Assembly (NCBI GenBank): GCA_946479035.1
Contig: CAMLDW010000017.1
Location: forward strand, 1 to 48,696
Length of the DNA: 48,696 bases
Direction: 5' to 3'
Source of the DNA: an uncultured Chthonomonadaceae bacterium
GTDB lineage: Bacteria > Armatimonadota > Fimbriimonadia > Fimbriimonadales > Fimbriimonadaceae
The notes beneath the pieces were generated by a model. It did not search any database. It was not told the DNA's origin and worked only from the letters and a program-made list of their open reading frames with translations. Both the position numbers and the translations under genes were made by a program. Of the stretch, positions 1 through 7,326 are shown piece by piece; position 1 is the stretch's first letter; every line of letters starts with the position of its first letter.

Positions 1-2
1 TT

Positions 3-566
3 GGTGTCATCTTCATCCTCGCAGCGATAGTCGTTGCGGCGACGGGGCCGATGAGGGAGGTCGCCAGACAAGGGGCGTGTGCGTCAAACCTCATGCAGCT
101 CCACCAGGCTGTACTTCTCTACACCCATGACTACGACGACGTCGAAGAGTTTCCCAGTCTGGGGCCCATGAGCGGTGCCGTGGCCAGGTCAGGCGCCGGG
201 GTTCTAGAGCGTTACGTCAAGGACAAGGAGGTCTACTATTGCCCCGACCTTCCTGCCGCCGTCCGGCCAATGCTAGCAACGAGCTACCGCTGGTACCCCG
301 TTCCCAAAGACGCGAATCCAAACCCCTCTCCAGGCGAATCAGGCATGATCGCCGGCCAACAGCGAGAAATGGAGCGACAGGGATCATCTTTTCCAATGTG
401 GATATGCGACATCCACGACGAGGTCTATTACCAGCCCCGCGACGGCTACGTTGACGATCTCTTCCGTCAGGAGTACGTTATCGAGATCTCTGTAGCAGGA
501 AAGATCTACCGAGGGCGCAGGCCGTATTCGCGCGGGACGATCATCCGAGAATTCGAACACCAATGA
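3..566 (+). CDS. Prepilin-like protein, 5' end cut by window
   Basis: The frame is open from the first bases of the window, so the true start lies upstream. The first visible residues are a hydrophobic stretch (GVIFILAAIVVAAT) followed by ARQGACASNLMQLHQAVLLY and a THDYDD segment. This matches the N-terminal helix and SNLKQL-type region of type II secretion/DUF1559-like prepilins; the 882-bp gene at 18367-19248 has the same layout (CLSNFKQV...ASDYDD). The remainder is a soluble head domain of about 150 residues that I do not recognise. It has an H-x8-DG arrangement near DIHDEVYYQPRDG, close to but not exactly the H-X9-DG signature. Likely exported and inserted as a pseudopilin. An ATG at 51 exists, but starting there would delete the helix. 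Confidence 0.7.
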   Translation, partial: GVIFILAAIVVAATGPMREVARQGACASNLMQLHQAVLLYTHDYDDVEEFPSLGPMSGAVARSGAGVLERYVKDKEVYYCPDLPAAVRPMLATSYRWYPVPKDANPNPSPGESGMIAGQQREMERQGSSFPMWICDIHDEVYYQPRDGYVDDLFRQEYVIEISVAGKIYRGRRPYSRGTIIREFEHQ

Positions 567-587
567 ATCTTGAGAGGCACCGAAACT

Positions 588-923
588 ATGAAAAGAGAAC
601 TATTGGCTCTTACTGCAGCCCTTGCACTTTGCACCTTTCTCACTGCGGATGGCGAGGATGTCTGTGAAGGCGACCACTGGGGCACTCCGGCTTGCGAAGG
701 GAACAGGACACCGTACGGATCGGACTATTTTTCTTGCTACACGTACGCGTACTACAGTCGGCACACGTGTTGCAAGTACACGACACATAACCAAAGCTGC
801 GCGTTTCCGCCGCCGACGGTCCAAAAGTGGTTCGTTTACATAGGCAGCTACCCAGGCGACTGCAACTCCAACGACAACGGTCAATGGTGCGACGACATGC
901 AGCCGGTCGGGCCTCCGGAGTAG
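588..923 (+). CDS. Small secreted cysteine-rich protein
   Basis: 111 residues. I chose the ATG at 588 because GAGAGG (572-577) lies 10 nt upstream and the product then opens with a clear signal peptide (MKRELLALTAALALCTFL, cleaved near TADG). A TTG at 570 is in frame but less likely. The mature part carries eight cysteines, including one CC pair, and many aromatic residues (YFSCYTYAYYSRHTCC). This suggests a disulfide-stabilised extracytoplasmic peptide. It begins 21 nt after the prepilin-like gene and ends 10 nt before the next gene, so the three may be cotranscribed. No family recognised. Confidence 0.6.
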   Translation: MKRELLALTAALALCTFLTADGEDVCEGDHWGTPACEGNRTPYGSDYFSCYTYAYYSRHTCCKYTTHNQSCAFPPPTVQKWFVYIGSYPGDCNSNDNGQWCDDMQPVGPPE

Positions 924-933
924 TCCGACGACG

Positions 934-1536
934 ATGGCTCGGAATTCGGCAAAGTTCAAGGTCCTTTGCGCTCTCGTGGCCGCGGCCATTGCCATTGGCT
1001 TGTGGTGGCACTTTGCGTCCCCGAACGTGGATCGGAGCGCTGGACGCTTCGCCGATGCGTTCGAGCGAAAGGATTGGGGCGCTCTCTACGACATGGCGAG
1101 CGAGAAAGAGAAGCAGATGCAGACGTTCGGGCGCAGCCAGTTCGTCGCACTGATGACATTAATCGCCGATAGGCGCTTCGGTAAGGTCAAGGGCCTCACG
1201 TTCGCCAGCGACTGGCAACGCCAGACGACGTCTAAATTCTTCACGTTTCAAGTCGAGACCGAGAAGCGCGAGAGGATCCCTGTCTATCTACACTTTTACC
1301 GTGACGCGGACGATTGGCATCCAGAGATCGCGAGGATTCCGCTGCTGCTCTACTCAACGGGCGCCAGACCTTCAAGGGACGATGCGGTCTTCCTGCACGA
1401 TGCGTGCAGGAAAGCAGGAGTAAGCTCTATCGTTCGGCTCTTGGATCGGCTTGAGTTTTCCAACGACCGCCTTGGTCAATACTTAGGCGGAAAGAGCAGC
1501 TGGTCGGCGGTTTCACGGCCTTTACCGCCTCCCTGA
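934..1536 (+). CDS. Hypothetical membrane-anchored protein
   Basis: 200 residues from an ATG 10 nt after the preceding gene. Residues about 8-26 form one hydrophobic segment after a basic N-terminus (MARNSAKFK), so the protein is probably an N-in, C-out anchored protein or has an uncleaved signal. The following segment (AGRFADAFERKDWGALYDMASEKEKQ) resembles the start of small extracytoplasmic alpha+beta domains of the DUF4878/NTF2-like sort, but this is weak. The C-terminus is polar and ends PLPPP. The 80-bp gap to the convergent rpoN holds a 10-bp palindrome at 1575-1584 but no clear U-tract terminator. Confidence 0.55.
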   Translation: MARNSAKFKVLCALVAAAIAIGLWWHFASPNVDRSAGRFADAFERKDWGALYDMASEKEKQMQTFGRSQFVALMTLIADRRFGKVKGLTFASDWQRQTTSKFFTFQVETEKRERIPVYLHFYRDADDWHPEIARIPLLLYSTGARPSRDDAVFLHDACRKAGVSSIVRLLDRLEFSNDRLGQYLGGKSSWSAVSRPLPPP

Positions 1537-1616
1537 CGCTCGTCACTTTCGTGAGAGACCTGTGGTTTCAAAGAGCAGGCGCCTGATCGCAGTTCGGGAG
1601 CGGCAGCCTGCACTGG

Positions 1617-2990
1617 CTAAGCAGAGCGCCGCTGGCGAGAGCTCAGCATCTTAGTGCGCGTGCGGTACTTGTTGACCGTGCGGCGCGCGACCTTCACGCC
1701 CTTCTCCGCGAGCATCTCACGGATCCGCTCGTCGCTCAACGGGTTCGAGGGGTTCTCGTAGTTCAGGATCTCCTCGATCATCTTCTGCACCCGAAGGGCC
1801 GGCTTGAAGAACACTTCGAAGTTTACGATCTCGCCGTTCGGGAGCTGGCAGAACTTGCCGTTCGTCGCGCGGCTGATCGTGCTCTCGTGAACGTGCAGGT
1901 CTCGGGCGAGCCGTGAGCGGGTCAGTGGCTTTAGGAACTGGTAGTCGCCGGTGCTGATGAAGCCGGCCTGCTTGGCGACGAGGTACCGGCCCATCTCTCC
2001 CATCAGGCGGCTGCGCTGCTCGAGCGCCTCCTTGAAGAGCGAGGCACGGCCGATGTACTCGTCGATGTGGCGCCTTTCGTCCTTCGGCGCCTTGCGCATC
2101 GTGTCGAGCTGCGCCTTGCGCCGCAGGTAGGTGCGGCTCACTCGCAGGCTGAGCGGCGATGGCCCGAGGACCTCGATCACCCACCCTGCCTCGTCCAGGG
2201 TGAACTGCACGTCCGGCAGCGCCGGGGAAGTGCGGTCCGAGCTCGAAGGGTGGCAGTGCAGCGCATACCCCTCGCCAGGGAACGGGTTGAGCGAAAGGAT
2301 CACCTCGAACGCCCGTTCGACGAGTTCCGGGTCCGCCTTGTACTTGCGCTGGATCGCGTCGGCGTTGCGCGCGACGAGGTCGTCCCAACAGCTCTTGAGC
2401 ATGAACCTCGCCATCCTCTCGGCGTCCCCCTGCGCGTCGCGCAGCTGCAGCACGAGGCACTCGCGCAGGCTCGTGGCGCCCACGCCCGCCGGCTCGCACG
2501 CCTGCAGTCGCTTGAGGGTCGCTTCGGCCTCCTCCAGGCTCGTCTTGCAATCGAGGGCGGCGTCCTCGACCGTGCAGGTCAGGTATCCGCGGTCGTTGAC
2601 CGAGCCGATGAGGTACCCGAGCAGGTCGCGCAGGCGCGCCGGGGTCTCAGGCTCCAACTGCGCGCGCAAGTGGTCCCAGAGCGAGTCGTTGCTCGGCGTG
2701 AGATCGACCCAGTCGGTGTTCTGGTCGCTGGGCAGTCCGCGCAGCGCTTCATAGTCGCTGCTCGTGTGCTTCATCTCCGCCGGCGCGACCACGCGCAGCA
2801 CGTCCTCTTCCGTGACTGGCGCGTCGGGCTCGTCGATGCGCTCGAGCGCGGGGTTCTCGTCAAGCTCCCTCTCAATGGCTTGAATGAGGTCCGGCTGGCT
2901 GAGCTGGAGGATCTGGCTGCTGAGGACGACCTTGGGATCGACTTTGGTCGTCGTTTTGAGGCTCTGCCGATGGCTGAGTCTGTTCTGCAA
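1617..2990 (-). CDS. rpoN: RNA polymerase sigma-54 factor RpoN
   Basis: 457 residues from a TTG at 2990. It directs RNA polymerase to -24/-12 promoters that need an AAA+ activator. Region I is present at the N-terminus (QILQLSQPDLIQAIERELDENP), followed by an acidic linker, the core-binding domain, a helix-turn-helix (RLARDLHVHESTISRATNGK) and the RpoN box at the end (ARRTVNKYRTRTKM; usual form ARRTVAKYRE). The open frame continues upstream, but that part shows no family features. The TTG has GGAGGG 9 nt upstream and gives the usual length. Divergent from ribE. No sigma-54 activator is in the window. Confidence 0.95.
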   Translation of the reverse strand: MQNRLSHRQSLKTTTKVDPKVVLSSQILQLSQPDLIQAIERELDENPALERIDEPDAPVTEEDVLRVVAPAEMKHTSSDYEALRGLPSDQNTDWVDLTPSNDSLWDHLRAQLEPETPARLRDLLGYLIGSVNDRGYLTCTVEDAALDCKTSLEEAEATLKRLQACEPAGVGATSLRECLVLQLRDAQGDAERMARFMLKSCWDDLVARNADAIQRKYKADPELVERAFEVILSLNPFPGEGYALHCHPSSSDRTSPALPDVQFTLDEAGWVIEVLGPSPLSLRVSRTYLRRKAQLDTMRKAPKDERRHIDEYIGRASLFKEALEQRSRLMGEMGRYLVAKQAGFISTGDYQFLKPLTRSRLARDLHVHESTISRATNGKFCQLPNGEIVNFEVFFKPALRVQKMIEEILNYENPSNPLSDERIREMLAEKGVKVARRTVNKYRTRTKMLSSRQRRSA

Positions 2991-2999
2991 TGCCCGTGT

Positions 3000-3005
3000 C
3001 CCTCC
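3000..3005 (-). promoter_or_regulatory. Shine-Dalgarno site that sets the rpoN start
   Basis: GGAGGG on the minus strand, separated by 9 nt from the TTG at 2990. It is one of the strongest ribosome-binding sites in the window and supports a non-ATG start for rpoN. Confidence 0.75.
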
Positions 3006-3103
3006 GGGCCTGGATCGGCCCGCACCCAGAAGACTTATCGGTGTTTTGCGCCGGTGTCCTTTCCTGTGGGCATTGCGAGGATGGGCCGAGGGCCCATCGA
3101 AGC

Positions 3104-3109
3104 TAGAAT
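3104..3109 (+). promoter_or_regulatory. -10-like TAGAAT just before ribE
   Basis: TAGAAT ends 5 nt before the GTG of ribE. If transcription starts about 7 nt after the hexamer, the mRNA begins at or next to the start codon (leaderless). This is one of nine similar placements in this window. Confidence 0.5.
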
Positions 3110-3114
3110 CAGGC

Positions 3115-3672
3115 GTGTTCACGGGGATCGTCCAGGCCGTCGGGACGGTGGCCGGGCTCGATGCGGGCAGGCTGCGCTTGTGCGCGCCGGACGCGTGGCC
3201 CGGCGACCCCTGGGCGGTAGGCGAGAGCCTGGCGGTCGACGGCTGCTGCCTCACTGTCGCGTCCCTGGGGGCAAATCTCGGTTTCGACCTCTCGGCGGAG
3301 ACAGTTTCTCGCACAACGCTCGGCGCGTTCACCGAAGGGACGCGCGTCAACCTCGAGCGGGCGATCAGGGCCGGCGACCGCTTCGGCGGCCACATCGTGC
3401 AGGGCCACGTCGACACGGTCGGACGGCTCGAGACGCGCGACGGTATGTTCGCCTTCTCAGTCGGCACAGAGTGGTCGCGCTACCTCTTGGACAAGGGGAG
3501 CGTCGCGGTGAACGGCGTCAGCCTGACCGTTGTTCAACCTTCTGGTGGAAAGTTTTCTGTGGCGGTCGTGCCCCACACGCTCTCAGCTACCAGCCTCGGC
3601 GGGCTCGCGGTCGGTGCGAAGGTGAACGTCGAGTTCGACCTCTTTGCCAAGTACGCGCTCACCCCTCGATGA
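3115..3672 (+). CDS. ribE: Riboflavin synthase, alpha subunit
   Basis: 185 residues from a GTG, giving the canonical N-terminus (V/M)FTGIVQAVG. The enzyme dismutates two 6,7-dimethyl-8-ribityllumazine molecules to riboflavin plus a pyrimidinedione. Two lumazine-binding repeats are visible: the first with VDGCCLTV and the second with GDRFGGHIVQGHVDTVG and VNGVSLTV. It is somewhat shorter than the usual 200-215 residues; the missing part is the C-terminal tail after VEFDLFAKYA, where the trimerisation helix lies. No other rib genes are nearby. Its last 14 nt overlap the end of the convergent glyS. The long reading frames on both strands between 2.1 and 3.9 kb are shadows of rpoN and ribE. Confidence 0.93.
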   Translation: MFTGIVQAVGTVAGLDAGRLRLCAPDAWPGDPWAVGESLAVDGCCLTVASLGANLGFDLSAETVSRTTLGAFTEGTRVNLERAIRAGDRFGGHIVQGHVDTVGRLETRDGMFAFSVGTEWSRYLLDKGSVAVNGVSLTVVQPSGGKFSVAVVPHTLSATSLGGLAVGAKVNVEFDLFAKYALTPR

Positions 3673-5722
3673 CGATCTTGCTCAGGTCGCCCGCCTGGAA
3701 CAGCAGGTTCGAGACCAGGCTCAGGAGCTTCAGGCGCTCGTTGCGCACGGCCTCGTCCTCGACCATCACCATCGTCGACTCGAAGAACTCGTTGATCGGC
3801 TTTTGCAGCCTCTTGAGCGCGACGAAGATCGCCGCGGTGTCCGAAGTTCCGCTCGTAGCCTTGGCCGCCGCGTGGCAGGCCAGGTAGAGGGCGACCCCGG
3901 CCTCTGAATCGAGCCTCTTGGAGTCGATGTCCTCCGCCGAAGGGCGCCTCGGGACGTCGATCCCCTTCTTGGCGGCCGCTGCCACGATGTTGATCGGGCG
4001 GGTAGCCGTCTGCACGAACTCCGTGTCGAGGGCCGCGCCGGAAACGACCTTGAGCCTGAGCCTGAACCTGGACGGGTCGGCGAGCGCGCCGAGCGAGCGG
4101 TCGAGCAGAGCGGCATCCATCACGTCGTGGGGAGTGTCTGGATTGAGCGACTCGTAGCGAGAGGCGAACAGCTCGCCGAGCGCCGTCGTCGCCGCGCCCT
4201 CGTCGAGTTGGAATCCCTGTCCCGCGTACTGGGCGAGCGCCGCGTCGAACATCGGCGCGTATCCACCATTTGGTAGAGAGAGGTGCCCCGAAGCCTCGAT
4301 CAGCAGCGTGGCCGCGCGGCGCAGCGCAAACGGGTCGCTCGAGCCCGTCGGCGCCTGGCCCGTGCCGAGGTATCCCGCGAGCTTGTCCAACTGGTCTGCG
4401 ACCGCCAACGCTAGGGCGACCGCCTTGTGCTCGCTTGCGACCGCGCGCGGGAGGTCGTACTGAGAAGCGATCGCCGCGCACACCGCGGGCTCGAACCCCT
4501 CCCGGGCCGCGTACTCCGCGCCGATCACCCCTTGCAGCGAGGCGAGCTCGCTCACCAGTCCCGTGCTCAGGTCGGCCTTGGCGTAGAGCCCCGCCTTTTC
4601 AGCCTGTGCCGGGTTGGCGCCGGTGGCCTCGGCGACCATCCGGCCCAGCGCGGCCAGGCGGTCGGCTCGCTGGCGGACCGTGCCCATCCCCTCGGCGAAA
4701 GCCATCCGCGCCGTGCGCTCCAAGAAATCCGCCATTGTGTGCGAGGAGTCCTCCTGGAAGAAGAACTTCGCGTCGTTGAACCGCGCGTTGAGCACCCACT
4801 GGTTACCGCGCCGCACGACGTCCTCGCGCCCGCCGTTGCGCACGGAGACGAAACGGTTCGTCAGCTTCCCTTGAGAGTCGCGCACCGGGAAGAACCGCTC
4901 GAGCTTCGCCATCGCCGTCACGAGCACCGGCTCGGGCAGGCTCATGTACTCCTCGGGAAAGTCGCCGAGCAGCGTCTCGGGCCACTCCGTCAGAAAGACG
5001 TTCTCTTCCACCAAATAGTCAGGCACCTCTGGCGAACCGACCGAGACGCGGTGCGCGCCTTCGCGGATCAGCTTCTCCCTCTCTGCTGGGTCTGGCTCGA
5101 CCCTCCTCTTGCGGAGCCCCTTGACGAGCATAGCAAGGTCGGTCGCCTTGAACGCCGCCGGAGACTCGAACCGGTGCCCTCGGCTCTCCAGCCCTGAGCG
5201 CACGCCCTCGATCTCGAACGGCACCGCCTTCCCCCCGAAGGCAGCGAGCATCCACCGGATCGGCCGAGCGAAGCGCAGCCTGGACGCCCCCCAACGCATC
5301 GTCTTGTCGAAACTGAGCGCGCGCACCGCCGCGGGCAGCACCTCAGCGAGCACCTCCGGCGTGGGACGGCCCTGGATCCGCTTGGTCACCCACACGTACT
5401 CGTCCTTTTTCTCGACTGCGGCAGGGTCGACCCCTTGGCCCTTGCAGAACCCGACGAGGGCCTGGGTCGGCTTTCCTTCGGCGTCGAAGGCGGCCGAGAG
5501 GGCCGGGCCCCGCTGCTGTTTGGTGCTGTCCGGCTGGTGCTCGGCGACGTCCGCGACCGAGACGATGAGCCTGCGGGGCGTCCCCATCGCCGTCACCGGG
5601 CCGTGGGTGAGGTCGGCCGCATCGAGGCGGGAGGCGATCTCCTGCCCGAGCTGCGTGTAGGCTCGGCGGACGGCGCTGGCGGGCAGCTCCTCACAGCCGA
5701 GTTCGAACAGGAGTTCCGGCAT
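3659..5722 (-). CDS. glyS: Glycyl-tRNA synthetase beta subunit
   Basis: 687 residues, the normal length of the beta chain of the bacterial alpha2beta2 enzyme that charges tRNA-Gly. It opens with MPELLFELGCEELPA, the family's typical start, has the GTPRRLIV segment near residue 47, and ends in a DALR-type helical anticodon-binding domain. The catalytic alpha subunit (glyQ) is not adjacent, although the two are often paired. On the minus strand TAATAT (5736-5731) lies 8 nt upstream of the ATG, so the leader would be very short. The 3' ends of glyS and ribE overlap by 14 nt tail to tail. Confidence 0.96.
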   Translation of the reverse strand: MPELLFELGCEELPASAVRRAYTQLGQEIASRLDAADLTHGPVTAMGTPRRLIVSVADVAEHQPDSTKQQRGPALSAAFDAEGKPTQALVGFCKGQGVDPAAVEKKDEYVWVTKRIQGRPTPEVLAEVLPAAVRALSFDKTMRWGASRLRFARPIRWMLAAFGGKAVPFEIEGVRSGLESRGHRFESPAAFKATDLAMLVKGLRKRRVEPDPAEREKLIREGAHRVSVGSPEVPDYLVEENVFLTEWPETLLGDFPEEYMSLPEPVLVTAMAKLERFFPVRDSQGKLTNRFVSVRNGGREDVVRRGNQWVLNARFNDAKFFFQEDSSHTMADFLERTARMAFAEGMGTVRQRADRLAALGRMVAEATGANPAQAEKAGLYAKADLSTGLVSELASLQGVIGAEYAAREGFEPAVCAAIASQYDLPRAVASEHKAVALALAVADQLDKLAGYLGTGQAPTGSSDPFALRRAATLLIEASGHLSLPNGGYAPMFDAALAQYAGQGFQLDEGAATTALGELFASRYESLNPDTPHDVMDAALLDRSLGALADPSRFRLRLKVVSGAALDTEFVQTATRPINIVAAAAKKGIDVPRRPSAEDIDSKRLDSEAGVALYLACHAAAKATSGTSDTAAIFVALKRLQKPINEFFESTMVMVEDEAVRNERLKLLSLVSNLLFQAGDLSKIVIEG

Positions 5723-5752
5723 CGAGGTCGATATTACCGCCGCACTTTTGAA

Positions 5753-5770
5753 CCTAGGGTTTACCTAGGG
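5753..5770. promoter_or_regulatory. Twin CCTAGG palindromes between divergent genes
   Basis: CCTAGGG occurs at 5753-5759 and 5764-5770, 11 bp apart, about one helical turn, so both would face the same side of the DNA. They lie upstream of both glyS and the gene at 5841. The arrangement suggests a regulator-binding site, but no regulator is identified. Confidence 0.3.
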
Positions 5771-5794
5771 CCGCGGAGCAAGTAGAATGGAGCC

Positions 5795-5815
5795 TGGCCC
5801 AAATGGATTGGGCCA
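5795..5815 (+). promoter_or_regulatory. Hairpin in the leader of the 5841 gene
   Basis: TGGCCCAA (5795-5802) and TTGGGCCA (5808-5815) form a perfect 8-bp stem with the 5-nt loop ATGGA. It lies 25 nt before the start codon and about 10 nt after a possible -10 (TAGAAT, 5783-5788). It has no T-run, so it may stabilise the mRNA or act in regulation rather than terminate. Confidence 0.4.
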
Positions 5816-5840
5816 AAGCTGTTACGTTACGGAAGGATCT

Positions 5841-6356
5841 ATGATGAAGCGTTTGTTAGTTTTGGCGGCCCTTGGCGCTGCGGCGTTCGCGAGCGCCGAT
5901 CAAGGCATGGGCACGCCTGTCAACCTGTCGTTCCGAGTCGGTTTCGTTTACCCGCTTGACGATTTCACCAGGGACATCACAGGCAACCTTATCGGCGTGG
6001 GTGCGGACTATTTCCTCGATCGAAGCCTGCTTCAAAGCGGCGGCGAGACGACCCTGAGCTTTGACTGGATGGGCAAGGGGGCCAACGGTGACCGCGGAAA
6101 CATGTTCCCGATCATGCTCAACCAGCGGTGGTACTCGAGCGGCAACTACGAAGACGCCAACCGAAGGTACTACTTCATCGGCGTCGGCGTCGCGATCATC
6201 GACGTCGTCCACACGAACTCCGTGGCTGCAGCGCGGCTCGGCATCGGCTCAGAGTTCGGCCAGCACATGTTCGGCGAGATCATCGGAGTCTGGAGCGGTG
6301 AATCGAGCGGGGCGCGCGCGACGAGCGTCGGTGCCTACCTCGGATACCGGTTCTAG
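5841..6356 (+). CDS. Small exported, outer-membrane-like protein
   Basis: 171 residues. Two ATGs stand in tandem (5841, 5844) after GGAAGGA (5831-5837); spacing slightly favours the second. The N-terminus is a signal peptide (MKRLLVLAALGAAAFASA, cleaved before DQGMG). The mature part alternates polar and hydrophobic residues, is rich in glycine and aromatics, and ends LGYRF. A terminal aromatic after a predicted beta strand is typical of small outer-membrane barrels. Features such as FIGVGVAIIDV and SVAAARLGIGSEFG fit strands. No specific family recognised. Convergent with prcB across a 47-bp gap. Confidence 0.6.
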   Translation: MMKRLLVLAALGAAAFASADQGMGTPVNLSFRVGFVYPLDDFTRDITGNLIGVGADYFLDRSLLQSGGETTLSFDWMGKGANGDRGNMFPIMLNQRWYSSGNYEDANRRYYFIGVGVAIIDVVHTNSVAAARLGIGSEFGQHMFGEIIGVWSGESSGARATSVGAYLGYRF

Positions 6357-6375
6357 GCGGCCGTTCGACGGTTCA

Positions 6376-6404
6376 AGGGCGGTGCGGCATGGCCGGGCCG
6401 CCCT
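6376..6404. terminator. Possible bidirectional terminator stem
   Basis: AGGGCGG (6376-6382) pairs with CCGCCCT (6398-6404) across a 15-nt GC-rich loop, between the convergent ends of the 5841 gene and prcB. There is no long T-run, so intrinsic termination is uncertain. Confidence 0.35.
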
Positions 6405-7147
6405 CAGACTTTAAGCACCGACTCGACGTACGGCCTGATCTGCCGCTCGTCCATCGCTCGCACTCCCTCTACCGTGAGGGTGCTGGCGGAGGGCAGCACC
6501 TTGCGGAACCCGCCCGTCGCTGAGTCGAGGTCCGAGGCGATGTCCAGCATCCGCAGGCCGTCGAGCACGACCTCGTCCAGCGTCCGTTGGTGCCAAGGGC
6601 CCTTCGAGCGGGCCAGGTACTCGAACACGCCCCGGATGCGCTCCGAGCCTGAGCCCGCACAGGCGTATTCCGCGCCCTGGAACCTTGCGCCTGCCAGGTC
6701 GAAGAAGTAGATGCCGAAACTGTCCGTCCGCCGGTCGTGCGTCGCCGCGATCGGCAGGAAGATCCCGCTCCCGCCCTCGATGTTCACCATGTTGGAGGCG
6801 AGCGCCTTGGAAATCTCCATGAGCTTGCCGTCCGCCGAGATCTCGTGCAGGTTCCTGCGCTCGTAGAACTTGAACGCGTGCTGCAGGTAGCGGCACACCT
6901 CGACGCTTCGTGCGAAAGCCCCGCTGATCGCCACCAGAGTGCGCTTGTCCAGCGCGACGATCTTCTCGGCCTGGTCGTACATGATCAGGCTCCCCATGGT
7001 CGCGCGCCGGTCCGCGAGCATGACCACGCCCTTGTCATAGCGCAGCGCCAGCACCGTAGTGCCGTGCGTCTCCGGCTCGGTCACGGGCACGCGCGAGGGC
7101 CCAAACCCTACGAGCTTGGCGAAATCGACGGGCGCAGCGGCGTTCAT
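6404..7147 (-). CDS. prcB: 20S proteasome beta subunit
   Basis: 247 residues. The catalytic beta subunit of the 20S core, an N-terminal-nucleophile threonine protease. A 29-residue propeptide ends in HG, and the mature chain would start TTVLALRYDKG. Counting from that threonine, Thr1, Asp17 (LADRR) and Lys33 (QAEKI), the active-site set, are all present, so the subunit should be active and self-processing. The ATG overlaps the UBact stop as ATGA. The alpha subunit (prcA), normally next to prcB, is not here: prcB is the last gene before a convergent gene. Role inferred: degradation of UBact-tagged proteins in the cytoplasm. Confidence 0.93.
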   Translation of the reverse strand: MNAAAPVDFAKLVGFGPSRVPVTEPETHGTTVLALRYDKGVVMLADRRATMGSLIMYDQAEKIVALDKRTLVAISGAFARSVEVCRYLQHAFKFYERRNLHEISADGKLMEISKALASNMVNIEGGSGIFLPIAATHDRRTDSFGIYFFDLAGARFQGAEYACAGSGSERIRGVFEYLARSKGPWHQRTLDEVVLDGLRMLDIASDLDSATGGFRKVLPSASTLTVEGVRAMDERQIRPYVESVLKV

Positions 7148-7326
7148 TGCCCTGAGCGCTGCCTGTACTTCTTGGCCTGGTCGGGGTCCACGCGCTTCAT
7201 CCGCTTGAGCAGTTCGTTCGGCCCAGACGGCCTCTTGACGTCCGGCTTCGACGGGCCCGTATCGTCGCCGAACTTCCGCTCCGGTTCCGGCTCGATCCTG
7301 CGTGTCGTGCGGTCTGCTGTCGTCAT
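7144..7326 (-). CDS. ubact: UBact, Pup-like protein tag
   Basis: 60 residues, charged and probably mostly disordered, with the end QAKKYRQRSGQ. This is the UBact family pattern: a Pup homologue of Gram-negative proteasome-bearing phyla ending in SGQ or SGE. The C-terminal Gln must be deamidated to Glu before ligation to substrate lysines, which fits the Dop-type enzyme encoded just upstream. A helical segment (NELLKRMKRVDPDQAKKY) precedes the tail, like the helix Pup forms on its ATPase. The start overlaps the dop stop as ATGA, and its stop overlaps the prcB start as ATGA, so the three genes are translationally coupled. Easily missed because a longer frame from 8700 runs through it antiphase to dop. 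Confidence 0.9.
   Translation of the reverse strand: MTTADRTTRRIEPEPERKFGDDTGPSKPDVKRPSGPNELLKRMKRVDPDQAKKYRQRSGQ

Noticed and set aside
1575..1584. CAGGCGCCTG palindrome between convergent genes as a terminator
   Set aside because: Too short, with no loop and no T-run.
2067..3887. A 606-codon open frame on the plus strand opposite rpoN and running over ribE
   Set aside because: It is antisense to two well-supported genes and its product is Arg/Leu/Val-rich without domains, as expected from high-GC third-position bias.
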